Assembly (NCBI GenBank): GCA_040754335.1
Contig: JBFMCV010000004.1
Span: forward strand, 363,870-427,869
Length of the DNA: 64,000 nt
Origin: Thermodesulfobacteriota bacterium
Lineage (GTDB): Bacteria; Desulfobacterota_D; UBA1144; Nemesobacterales; UBA2774
Direction of reading: 5' to 3'
The notes under the pieces were generated by a model, which saw only the letters and a list, made by a program, of their open reading frames with translations, did not search any database and was not told the DNA's origin. Position numbers and translations under genes: made by a program. The first letter of the stretch is position 1; each line of letters opens with the position of its first letter. Below are positions 49,764 through 57,201 of the stretch, in pieces.

Positions 49764-51173
49764 CTATTGAGATGTTAAACTTTTCAAATAGACAAAAGGC
49801 ATAAGGATTATAGCGAGCAATTCCCCGCCAAGAAACGACACAAGTAATTTCCAAGAGGCGTATATGTTTTCTTTGCTCTTAACGAAGTAATCGCGTTTAT
49901 GATCGTAAAGATAGTATTTTTTAACTGCATAGGAAAAAGGGAGCATGGAACGGCTGGGACTTATGCAGAGATCGTAGTTGGATTCCAGTATTTCCTTCAG
50001 AATTGAAATTGTTTGAAGCGTCGATTGCTTATATCCCTCGAATATTATAAAACGGTCAATTTTTAGGTCCTTAAAAAGCTCTAATCTGTCGGATTGAATG
50101 AGAAGTGAGATGTGGCAGCCGGAGCTTTTTTCTTTCAGCCCTTCTACCATCCTCTTGATTAATGTATAGCTTCCGTTAGGCAGGATGAGTATCTTTGATT
50201 TATTGCTTATGTTTAAGCCCTCGAATAGAATTATCTTTGATGCTGGGTCGGGCGTGTCATCCGTTTTCACGGACAGGCTGGATTTGTAGAATTTCCCGCG
50301 TATGAAATCAAGCGGCCCGTATATAAGCAGCTTCGAGGTCGTATGGAGGCCGCTCAGAAGTGAATATACGACCCCTTTCCCGGTGCCGCGCAGCATGTTG
50401 AGAAGATATATAAACCTTTTGACTCCGTTCTGGTGCTTTGTGATCGTCAGGAGACCGTTCCTGATGTCGTAGTACGATATGAGCGGGTTTATGGGCTTGT
50501 CCTCAAGGCCGTGATAGGCTTTCGACTTGGGGGACGCCATCACCTTGTACCCGGCCTGCTTCGCCCTGAGCGAAAGATCAATATCGTCCCAGTGTATGAA
50601 GTACCTCTCGTCCATCACTCCGATCTTGTATAAGGCTTCGTTCCTGACAAGGGACGAGCAGGCGGCGACATAATCGACCTCCGTGGTCTCGATCTTCTCG
50701 ATAGCGCTAAGCCTGTTGTTCCTGTAATTGGGTTTCCACGTCCCTATGGACCACGATACGTATGCGCCGAGCTCGACTATCATGTCCATGTCCGGCTCCA
50801 TGATGATGGAACCCGTAATGCCCACTTTATCGTCTCCTTCCATTACCTTGACGAGCTCTATGAGCGTATCCCTCTCGACGACCGCGTCGTTATCGAGGAG
50901 CCACGTATACTTGTAGCCCCCTTTCCTGAGCACGTACCTTAGCCCCGTGTTGAAGCCGCCCGTCCCCCCCAGGTTCTCGGAGTTCACTATCAGGTTTACG
51001 TGCGGGAACTGCTCCCTGAGGGTCCTGACCGTGTCGTCCGTGGAAGCGTTATCGACCACAATTATGTCGTGGTTATCGTAATTGATGCTCCGGAGCGACG
51101 TCAGGAGCTCGAGGACATAGCTTTTTTTATTCCATGTCACTATGACTATTGCAACTTTCGGATTTTCGCTCAT
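49764..51173 (-). CDS. GT2 glycosyltransferase with extra C-terminal membrane domain (second)
   Basis: 469 residues. GT2 landmarks are VAIVIVTWNKKSYVLELL, VVDNASTDDT, LLDNDAVVER near 95 and IHWDDIDLSLRAK near 198. From ~315 a second domain begins with ILILPNGSYTLIKRMVEGL, continues through SNYDLCISPSRSMLPFSYAV and ends with SFLGGELLAIILMPFVYL. This matches the domain of the protein at 47966 in order and in the motif FSxAxKxY. The two genes probably arose by duplication of the two-domain unit. Sugar specificity is unknown. Confidence 0.87.
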   Translation of the reverse strand: MSENPKVAIVIVTWNKKSYVLELLTSLRSINYDNHDIIVVDNASTDDTVRTLREQFPHVNLIVNSENLGGTGGFNTGLRYVLRKGGYKYTWLLDNDAVVERDTLIELVKVMEGDDKVGITGSIIMEPDMDMIVELGAYVSWSIGTWKPNYRNNRLSAIEKIETTEVDYVAACSSLVRNEALYKIGVMDERYFIHWDDIDLSLRAKQAGYKVMASPKSKAYHGLEDKPINPLISYYDIRNGLLTITKHQNGVKRFIYLLNMLRGTGKGVVYSLLSGLHTTSKLLIYGPLDFIRGKFYKSSLSVKTDDTPDPASKIILFEGLNISNKSKILILPNGSYTLIKRMVEGLKEKSSGCHISLLIQSDRLELFKDLKIDRFIIFEGYKQSTLQTISILKEILESNYDLCISPSRSMLPFSYAVKKYYLYDHKRDYFVKSKENIYASWKLLVSFLGGELLAIILMPFVYLKSLTSQ

Positions 51174-51231
51174 CAGACTTCCATCCGCCCGGCTCCGGAT
51201 TTGATTTCTATTATAGCCTAAAATCCGCCGT

Positions 51232-51942
51232 TTACGAATTAATAATCTCGCCGCTTTTTATGAACAATATCCTGTCCGTGAGCTCCTCCATCCTTTTCTT
51301 GTTGTGGGAGACGATCAGCACGGTTTTGTTGTCTTTTTTGAGCTCTTTGATCTTGTCCATGCACTTCGCTTGGAACGATTCGTCGCCGACGGCCAGGATC
51401 TCGTCGATCAGTATTATGTCCGCGCTGCTGTGAACGGCTATCGAGAAACCGAGCCTGGCGTTCATTCCGTTAGAATATTTCTTGACCGGCATATCCATAA
51501 ACCTTTGTTCTATTTCCGAAAAATCGATGATGCTCCCGGTCTTTTCCCTTATTTCCCTGATCGACATCCCTATTATGGTGCCGTTCGTGTATATGTTCTC
51601 CCGTCCGGTAAGGTCCGGGTGGAACCCGGCACCGACCGATATCAGGGGCGCCACCCTGCCCGAGACCGCGACTTCACCGAGGTTGGGGTACGTAACGGAC
51701 GCTATCAGCTTGAGCACCGTCGTCTTTCCCGCTCCGTTCGGACCGAACAGCCCCACGCACTCCCCTCTCCTGACGGAGATGTTTATCCCCTTGAGCGCCC
51801 AGAACTCTCCTTCCGAAAGCTTCTCTCCCGGACCTCTTCTGAACATATCGGAGATCTCCTCCCTGAGGGACTTGTGGAATATGTCCCTCGTCGAGTACTT
51901 CTTCCATACGTCGTTGAACACTATCATTCCGTCAGATGACAT
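51232..51942 (-). CDS. Polysaccharide ABC exporter, ATP-binding subunit (Wzt/KpsT-like)
   Basis: 236 residues. Walker A is GPNGAGKTTVL near 62, the signature is KYSNGMNARLGFSIA near 150, and Walker B/D-loop is IILIDEILAVGD. The DEILAVGD form and the YSNGM signature are characteristic of the Wzt/KpsT/TagH group. It lacks the ~200-residue C-terminal carbohydrate-binding domain of the O9a-type Wzt, so export should not depend on a chain-terminal cap. It overlaps the permease gene by 11 bases. Confidence 0.92.
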   Translation of the reverse strand: MSSDGMIVFNDVWKKYSTRDIFHKSLREEISDMFRRGPGEKLSEGEFWALKGINISVRRGECVGLFGPNGAGKTTVLKLIASVTYPNLGEVAVSGRVAPLISVGAGFHPDLTGRENIYTNGTIIGMSIREIREKTGSIIDFSEIEQRFMDMPVKKYSNGMNARLGFSIAVHSSADIILIDEILAVGDESFQAKCMDKIKELKKDNKTVLIVSHNKKRMEELTDRILFIKSGEIINS

Positions 51943-52705
51943 CCGCGAAGTCCCTTTCGGTTTTTATGAAAAACCTGTAACAGAGATAATAGAAGGCCGC
52001 CACTATAACGCTTACGAAGACGAACTGCCACACTACCACTCCCCGCCCCTCGATCAGGCACCTCCGCATATTCTCGATGATAAACGTCAGGGGGTTGAAA
52101 AAGAGTATGAGCTTGAATTTAATGCTCAGGTCGTCGATCGAATAAAGGACGGGCGAAGCGAAGAAGAGGAGCTGTATCAGGAACCCTGTAGCTAGCTTGA
52201 CGTCCCTGTAATATACATTAAGACTCGAAAGAAGTAGGCTCATCGAAATTGTAAACACGAACAGCAGCAGGAGGAGCGGCAGCATCCACAGGATGTTGTA
52301 TGTGATGTGTATATGATAAATAAAGAGCATCGGTATAAAAATCACGGATGCAATTGCGTAGTCGAGTAATGCCATGACTATACCTGAGAGGGGGAGTATC
52401 TCCCTCGGGAAGTATATCTTGGTGATGAGGGAGTAATTCCCGGTGAGGCTCGTGAGCGAGTAATTCACGGATGACGAGAAAAACGTCCACGGCAGCAGGC
52501 CCGAGTAAAAAAATATGGTTTTGGGGTAATCCGATACCGCCGCCTTGATGAGATAGGTGAACACGAACGTGAAGAGGAGCATCATGCTGAGCGGCTGAAT
52601 CACCGCCCATAAAGCGCCGATATAGGATTGGCGGTACCTGATGTTGAATTCCCGCCAGATATAGACCAGAAAGAGGTCTTTATAAGGTAGCAGTCTCTTA
52701 ATCAT
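51932..52705 (-). CDS. Polysaccharide ABC exporter, permease subunit (Wzm/KpsM-like)
   Basis: About 257 residues with six membrane helices. It starts MIKRLLPYKDLFLVYIWREF, the amphipathic interface helix usual for Wzm/TagG proteins. That fixes the start at the ATG 52705 rather than the upstream TTG at 52726. Conserved SYIGALWAVIQPLSMMLLF follows near residue 27. It works with the ATPase encoded next to it to move undecaprenyl-linked glycan across the inner membrane. A GC-rich hairpin sits where a ribosome-binding site would be expected. Confidence 0.9.
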   Translation of the reverse strand: MIKRLLPYKDLFLVYIWREFNIRYRQSYIGALWAVIQPLSMMLLFTFVFTYLIKAAVSDYPKTIFFYSGLLPWTFFSSSVNYSLTSLTGNYSLITKIYFPREILPLSGIVMALLDYAIASVIFIPMLFIYHIHITYNILWMLPLLLLLFVFTISMSLLLSSLNVYYRDVKLATGFLIQLLFFASPVLYSIDDLSIKFKLILFFNPLTFIIENMRRCLIEGRGVVVWQFVFVSVIVAAFYYLCYRFFIKTERDFADVI

Positions 52706-52712
52706 GAACGTC

Positions 52713-52735
52713 GGCCGGCCTGACAAGGCCCGGCC
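52713..52735 (-). promoter_or_regulatory. GC-rich hairpin just before the exporter permease start
   Basis: A 9-bp stem (GGCCGGCCT against AGGCC-C-GGCC with one bulged base) and a GACA loop end 7 bases before the ATG at 52705, in the 35-base gap after the upstream GT2 gene. No Shine-Dalgarno is visible outside it. It may limit translation or processing of the exporter mRNA. Confidence 0.45.
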
Positions 52736-52740
52736 GGGTC

Positions 52741-53646
52741 TTAATTATACTCTAAATTTTTGCCCGTAATCGCGTAAACGATACCCAGCGCGAAGCCGAG
52801 GCTGAATTTCCCCTGCATCCTGTATTTTGTGCTGAACGGGTAAACGAGCTTCGGGATGTACCTCGCCCCGTTTATTAGAAGCATGATCCATACCGGCAGG
52901 GGGTACCTGTTCCTGAGCTTTGCGAACGAGGCCCCTACGGCTGCCGCCTTGTTCAGGCTCCCCAGTATCAATGGTGGATGCATATAGCTCGCGGTCTCCG
53001 AGCGTCTGACTTTTTTCCGGGCGGCCGTGAGCCTGACGACAAATTCGACATCCTCCTGCCCGATTATCCCGTCGACGAATCCGCCGAGCTCCCGCAAGGT
53101 CTCCCTCCTGTAGGCCATGCATCTGTTCGAAGGATAGTAGGGGTCGTGGAAGCCGTACCTTCCCTCGATGAGGCAATAGCTCGCGCTCCCGCGCGGAATA
53201 ACGGCGTCGGGCTCCCCGTCACCGAAATCGCTCACGAGTTTTGAGAGGAATCCCCCGTCCATGATCACGGTATCGTCGTCGAGGAAGAGCACGTACCTTC
53301 CTCTCGACTTATTGAGGCCGAAATTCCTCGCGTAACCCATGACGCCGAAATTCTCCTCCAGGGCGTAATACCTCGAATTCAATACGGGCTCGAATTCCCT
53401 GAATAAGTTTCTGCCCTCCTCCGTCCCGCCCCTGTCTTCAACGAGAACCACTTCGAATCTTTTTTTATCATAACCCTGCCCGGCGAGGCTCGTCATTATG
53501 CCCCTCAGAAGATCACCCCTGCCGTAAAAGTTTATAACGCAGGATAAATCACACCCGGGATCGGCGTCGCCCACCTCTGCATCGCCTTTCAGCGAAAAGG
53601 GGAATAATTCATAAGCTGCGGCCAGTATTCTCGGTCTTATGTCCAT
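52741..53646 (-). CDS. GT2 glycosyltransferase (third)
   Basis: 301 residues. The nucleotide-sugar part has LSCVINFYGRGDLLRGIM near 32, VLVEDRGGTEEG and the DxD motif YVLFLDDDTVIMDGG near 122. IGQEDVEFVVRLTAA near 192 supplies the catalytic-base region. A C-terminal helical stretch may associate with the membrane. It lacks the second domain of the two other GT2 proteins in the cluster. It is the first gene of the minus-strand glycan operon and diverges from the macrodomain gene. Confidence 0.85.
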   Translation of the reverse strand: MDIRPRILAAAYELFPFSLKGDAEVGDADPGCDLSCVINFYGRGDLLRGIMTSLAGQGYDKKRFEVVLVEDRGGTEEGRNLFREFEPVLNSRYYALEENFGVMGYARNFGLNKSRGRYVLFLDDDTVIMDGGFLSKLVSDFGDGEPDAVIPRGSASYCLIEGRYGFHDPYYPSNRCMAYRRETLRELGGFVDGIIGQEDVEFVVRLTAARKKVRRSETASYMHPPLILGSLNKAAAVGASFAKLRNRYPLPVWIMLLINGARYIPKLVYPFSTKYRMQGKFSLGFALGIVYAITGKNLEYN

Positions 53647-53724
53647 TCGGTTGTTGAGGCTATTGAGGTTATAGATTAAATTAGTAGTTTTATCTGTATA
53701 AAGTCAAGTGTTGCGGATGAAACT

Positions 53725-54249
53725 ATGGGCGCGGACAGGCGGATATTAGTCACGATTGGCGATATTACGGATATGGACGTAGACGCGATAGTGAACGCCG
53801 CTAACACGGACCTCCTCCTCGGGAGCGGTGTTGCGGGCTCGATAAGGAGGAAAGGCGGGCCGTCCATACAGGCGGAATGCGACAGGCTCGCCCCTATACC
53901 CTTGGGCGAGGCTGCGGTCACGGGGGGAGGGGCTCTTAAGGCCCGTTACGTCATACACGCGGCCGGCATGCGCCCTGGCGGCGAGGTCGGGGAGGAATCG
54001 CTCATTTACGCTACCAGGAACAGCCTCAGGAGGGCCGACGAATTGTCTCTCCATTCGATTGCTTTTCCAGCGATAGGAACGGGTGTAGGGGGCTTTCCGG
54101 TAGAGGAGTGCGCACGGATTATGATAAGTACGGTTACGGACTATCTTGCGAACGAAGATACTTCGATCGAGAAAATATACTTCGTCCTTTTCGACGAGCC
54201 CGCGTTCAGGTTCTTCGAAAAGGTGCTAGGCGGCGGGGGGGACGCTTAA
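53725..54249 (+). CDS. Macrodomain protein (ADP-ribose-binding hydrolase)
   Basis: 174 residues covering one macrodomain. Ligand motifs are ITDMDVDAIVNAANTDLLLG (residues ~14-33), with the Asn-Ala-Ala-Asn of the MacroD type, then GSGVAGSI and AFPAIGTGVGGFP near 112. Members hydrolyse O-acetyl-ADP-ribose or remove ADP-ribose from proteins or nucleic acids. It lies 6 bases before a Nudix hydrolase gene, an arrangement that suggests a shared role in nucleotide-derivative clean-up. Confidence 0.88.
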   Translation: MGADRRILVTIGDITDMDVDAIVNAANTDLLLGSGVAGSIRRKGGPSIQAECDRLAPIPLGEAAVTGGGALKARYVIHAAGMRPGGEVGEESLIYATRNSLRRADELSLHSIAFPAIGTGVGGFPVEECARIMISTVTDYLANEDTSIEKIYFVLFDEPAFRFFEKVLGGGGDA

Positions 54250-54255
54250 TCGGGC

Positions 54256-54861
54256 ATGCAGCTCCACGCACAAGACGGCACGATCGGTGAATTGGAGAAA
54301 CTCCTCAAGTTGAGGAACCCCGTAAAGATTGCGGATGAAGGGGGGTTCGTTCACGCAGCCGTAATGATGATATTGAACGAGGGCACTGGCGGTCTCTCCA
54401 TGCTTTTCATCAAGAGGCCGGAGAGTGATATCGACGCCTTCTCCGGGCATATGGCTTTTCCCGGAGGAAAGTTGAAGGAAGGAGACGAAAGCAAGCTCGA
54501 CACCGCAATACGGGAGACTTACGAGGAGCTCGGGATCGACCTTTATACGAGCGGCAGGGTGTTAGGAGAGCTCGACGACATAAATCCTTATAACCCCCGC
54601 GCGGAAAATTACATAGTCACCCCTTTCCTTTCGACCCTGAAGGAGGAGGTCCCGATAGTGCCCAATCTCTACGAGGTCGAGGCTTCGGTCTGGGTCCCCG
54701 TCAAGCACCTTAAGGACGAAAGGAATTTCACGGTCAGGTTAAGGGAGAGGGACGGGGTATTGGTCGAAGATTACGTATATAGTTTCGAGAAATACATTAT
54801 ATGGGGAATGACGGGCAGGATAGTTCACGGATTCCTTTCCTTTTCCTCCCATCTTTTCTGA
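54256..54861 (+). CDS. Nudix hydrolase, CoA-pyrophosphatase-like
   Basis: 201 residues. The Nudix box is complete as [25 protein letters not shown] (within residues 75-99; pattern Gx5Ex7REUxEExGU). [19 protein letters not shown] just upstream resembles the NudL/CoA-pyrophosphatase subgroup. It would cleave CoA or related nucleoside diphosphates. It starts 6 bases after the macrodomain gene. The C-terminus [14 protein letters not shown] is typical of the family. Confidence 0.88.
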   Translation: MQLHAQDGTIGELEKLLKLRNPVKIADEGGFVHAAVMMILNEGTGGLSMLFIKRPESDIDAFSGHMAFPGGKLKEGDESKLDTAIRETYEELGIDLYTSGRVLGELDDINPYNPRAENYIVTPFLSTLKEEVPIVPNLYEVEASVWVPVKHLKDERNFTVRLRERDGVLVEDYVYSFEKYIIWGMTGRIVHGFLSFSSHLF

Positions 54862-54932
54862 ATTTCTGGATTTTCATACCCTCTGGTGATAGACTTCAGA
54901 CAAAGATATATAATGTATACAGGGAGATAATA

Positions 54933-55364
54933 ATGCGGGGTGTAAACAAAGTAATATTGATCGGCAATCTGGGGCGCGACCCGGAAATCAGGTACACGAC
55001 GAGCGGACAGGCCGTTGCAAATTTCACGATAGCGACCACGGAAGGGCGTACGAACAAGGAAGGGGAGAAGCAGGAATATACCGAGTGGCACCGCATTGTC
55101 GCGTGGGGGCGGCTGGCTGAGATTTGCGGAGAGTATCTCTCGAAGGGGAAGATGATATACGTGGAGGGATCGATCAGGACGCGATCCTGGGAAGATAAAG
55201 AAGGCAAGACGAGATGGACGACCGAAATAGTGGCGAAAAACATGCAGATGCTGAGTCCGGCCGGGGGTAAGGCGGAGCCTTCCTCGGGCAGGGAGGAGCG
55301 GGTGCCGGAAGATTTCGATATCGATGAGGACGCATTCGGCTCCGATGACGATATACCGTTTTAA
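54933..55364 (+). CDS. ssb: Single-stranded DNA-binding protein
   Basis: 143 residues from the ATG at 54933, which follows AGGGAGA; the frame is open upstream but not coding. The OB fold covers ~1-105, with [40 protein letters not shown] and [21 protein letters not shown] glycine-poor linker leads to the acidic tip DDDIPF that recruits repair partners. Tetrameric SSB protects ssDNA in replication and repair. Confidence 0.96.
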   Translation: MRGVNKVILIGNLGRDPEIRYTTSGQAVANFTIATTEGRTNKEGEKQEYTEWHRIVAWGRLAEICGEYLSKGKMIYVEGSIRTRSWEDKEGKTRWTTEIVAKNMQMLSPAGGKAEPSSGREERVPEDFDIDEDAFGSDDDIPF

Positions 55365-55450
55365 ATTCGCTTCTCAACCGGTTAGTTAGCGGCCGTTTCC
55401 GTCATCGCAACCGTTCGGATACGGTCTAGTTAGCGGAATCTGAATACCAT

Positions 55451-55807
55451 ATGAATAAAACGATTATTAAAAGAGTTGAAAAACCCTGGGGATATGAATT
55501 GTGGTGGGCTCATACGGACAAGTACGTCGGAAAGATCCTCCACATAAACAAAGGGGAGAGTCTCAGCTATCAGTACCACGAAGTCAAAGACGAATCGCTC
55601 TATCTGTACAGCGGGAATATGCTGCTGGATTATCATGAAGAGGGCGGGGAAAAAGAAACCCTCACGCTCTCGTCCGGAAGCTCCGTCAGAATAAGGCCAT
55701 ACACCAAACACAGGATGACCGCGCTTGAGGATTGTGAAGTATTCGAAGTCTCTACCCCTGAGATCGATGATATAGTTAGGATCGAAGACAGATACGGGAG
55801 GTCTTGA
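55451..55807 (+). CDS. Cupin protein, type II phosphomannose-isomerase-like
   Basis: 118 residues, one cupin barrel. The start VEKPWGYELWWAHTDKYVGK and the metal-site stretch YQYHEVKDESLYLYSGNM match the C-terminal cupin of mannose-1-phosphate guanylyltransferase/mannose-6-phosphate isomerase. PYTKHRM near 90 gives the second histidine site. It lacks the nucleotidyltransferase part. It may isomerise sugar phosphates or be a stand-alone sugar-binding cupin. It lies 8 bases upstream of the glmU start, so it is probably cotranscribed with the amino-sugar genes. Confidence 0.8.
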   Translation: MNKTIIKRVEKPWGYELWWAHTDKYVGKILHINKGESLSYQYHEVKDESLYLYSGNMLLDYHEEGGEKETLTLSSGSSVRIRPYTKHRMTALEDCEVFEVSTPEIDDIVRIEDRYGRS

Positions 55808-55815
55808 GGCGGTAT

Positions 55816-57201
55816 ATGAGCGTAGCGGCGGTCATTCTTGCGGCCGGCATCGGAAAAAGAATGAAATCAGGCACCCCGAAGGTCCTCCACCCGGTACTGG
55901 GCAGGCCGATGCTGAGCTACGTCCTGGACGCGGTCAGGGGAATTTCACCGAAAAAGATAGTCGTTGTCGTGGGCCACGGAAGGGACGATGTCAAGGAGTC
56001 CCTCGGCTCAAACGGCGTTCACTTCGCCGAGCAGAAAACACAGCTCGGGACGGGTCACGCCGCCAATTGCGCCCGCGGGGAGCTTGCGGGTTTCAAGGGA
56101 AATATTTTGATTCTTAACGGAGACTTCCCGCTCATAACCTCGAAGTCGCTTAATAGCCTTGTTAAAAAACATATACACGAGAGGGCTGACGTTTCGTTCC
56201 TCACAGCCAATGTGGCCAGTCCTTCCGGCTACGGAAGGGTTCTTAGGAACGGTAACGGAGAGGTCGAAAAGATAGTAGAGGAGAAAGACGCTTCCCTGGG
56301 GGAAAAGAAAATCGCGGAGATCAACTCGGGGACTTACTGCGTTAAGGCGGGGTTTCTATGGGACTCCCTCCGCTCCATAAGTTCGGGAAACAGACAGAAG
56401 GAGTACTATCTTACGGATATGATCGAAATAGCGAGAAAGCGCTCGCGCAGGGTTCTGGGGGTATTGGCGCGTGACCCGAGCGAGGCCCTCGGAGTTAACG
56501 ACAGGGTCCAGATGTCGGAGGTCGAGGCGCTGCTAAGGAAAAGGATCAACGATTCTCTTATGCGTGCGGGCGTTACCATGGTCGACCCCGGTACGACGTT
56601 TATCTCGCCTGACGTAAGGATCGGACCCGACACCGTTATATACCCGAATACCTATATCTACGGTAAAACGGTCATCGGCAGGGGTTCCTCGATCGGCCCC
56701 GGCGCCTGGATCGAAGACTCCGCGCTCGGAAACGGTGTCACAGTCAGGCTATCGTCCTACATTTCGGGATCCGTCATAGGAGACAATGTAACCGTGGGTC
56801 CATTCGCGCACTTGAGGCCCGGGGCCGAGATACTGGACAGTGCGAAGATAGGGAATTTCGTCGAGATAAAAAAGTCCAGGATCGGGAGAGGCTCCAAAGT
56901 CCCCCATCTCTCATATGTGGGCGACGCAGTCATCGGGAAGGATGTGAATATAGGGGCGGGTACGGTCACATGTAACTACGACGGGTTCCGGAAGCACGAG
57001 ACCGTCATAGACGACGGCGTCTTCATAGGCAGCGATACCATGCTGGTCGCGCCTGTAAAGGTCGGCAGGGGAGCCACCACCGGTGCTGGCTCTACGATTA
57101 CGAAAGACGTACCCGAGGGCGCGCTCGCGATAGGGCGCGCAAGACAGACCGTGATTGAGAACTGGAGCAGAAAGCCGAGGGAGGGGAAAGGGAAGAAATA
57201 G
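55816..57201 (+). CDS. glmU: Bifunctional GlmU (GlcNAc-1-P uridyltransferase / GlcN-1-P acetyltransferase)
   Basis: Makes UDP-GlcNAc for peptidoglycan and lipid A. 461 residues from the ATG at 55816 (MSVAAVILAAG); the frame also has an upstream TTG that overlaps the cupin stop. The uridyltransferase domain has LAAGIGKRMKSGTPKVLHPV and QLGTGHAA near 76. The left-handed beta-helix from ~250 contains repeated hexapeptides and the acetyltransferase segment RPGAEILDSAKIGNFVEIKK near 335 and GAGTVTCNYDG near 382. Its stop is followed immediately by glmS. Confidence 0.96.
   Translation: MSVAAVILAAGIGKRMKSGTPKVLHPVLGRPMLSYVLDAVRGISPKKIVVVVGHGRDDVKESLGSNGVHFAEQKTQLGTGHAANCARGELAGFKGNILILNGDFPLITSKSLNSLVKKHIHERADVSFLTANVASPSGYGRVLRNGNGEVEKIVEEKDASLGEKKIAEINSGTYCVKAGFLWDSLRSISSGNRQKEYYLTDMIEIARKRSRRVLGVLARDPSEALGVNDRVQMSEVEALLRKRINDSLMRAGVTMVDPGTTFISPDVRIGPDTVIYPNTYIYGKTVIGRGSSIGPGAWIEDSALGNGVTVRLSSYISGSVIGDNVTVGPFAHLRPGAEILDSAKIGNFVEIKKSRIGRGSKVPHLSYVGDAVIGKDVNIGAGTVTCNYDGFRKHETVIDDGVFIGSDTMLVAPVKVGRGATTGAGSTITKDVPEGALAIGRARQTVIENWSRKPREGKGKK

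Noticed and set aside
55383..55436. TAGTTAGCGG repeated twice before the cupin gene
   Set aside because: Only two 10-base copies, 44 bases apart, with no symmetry or known motif; too little to call a regulatory site.
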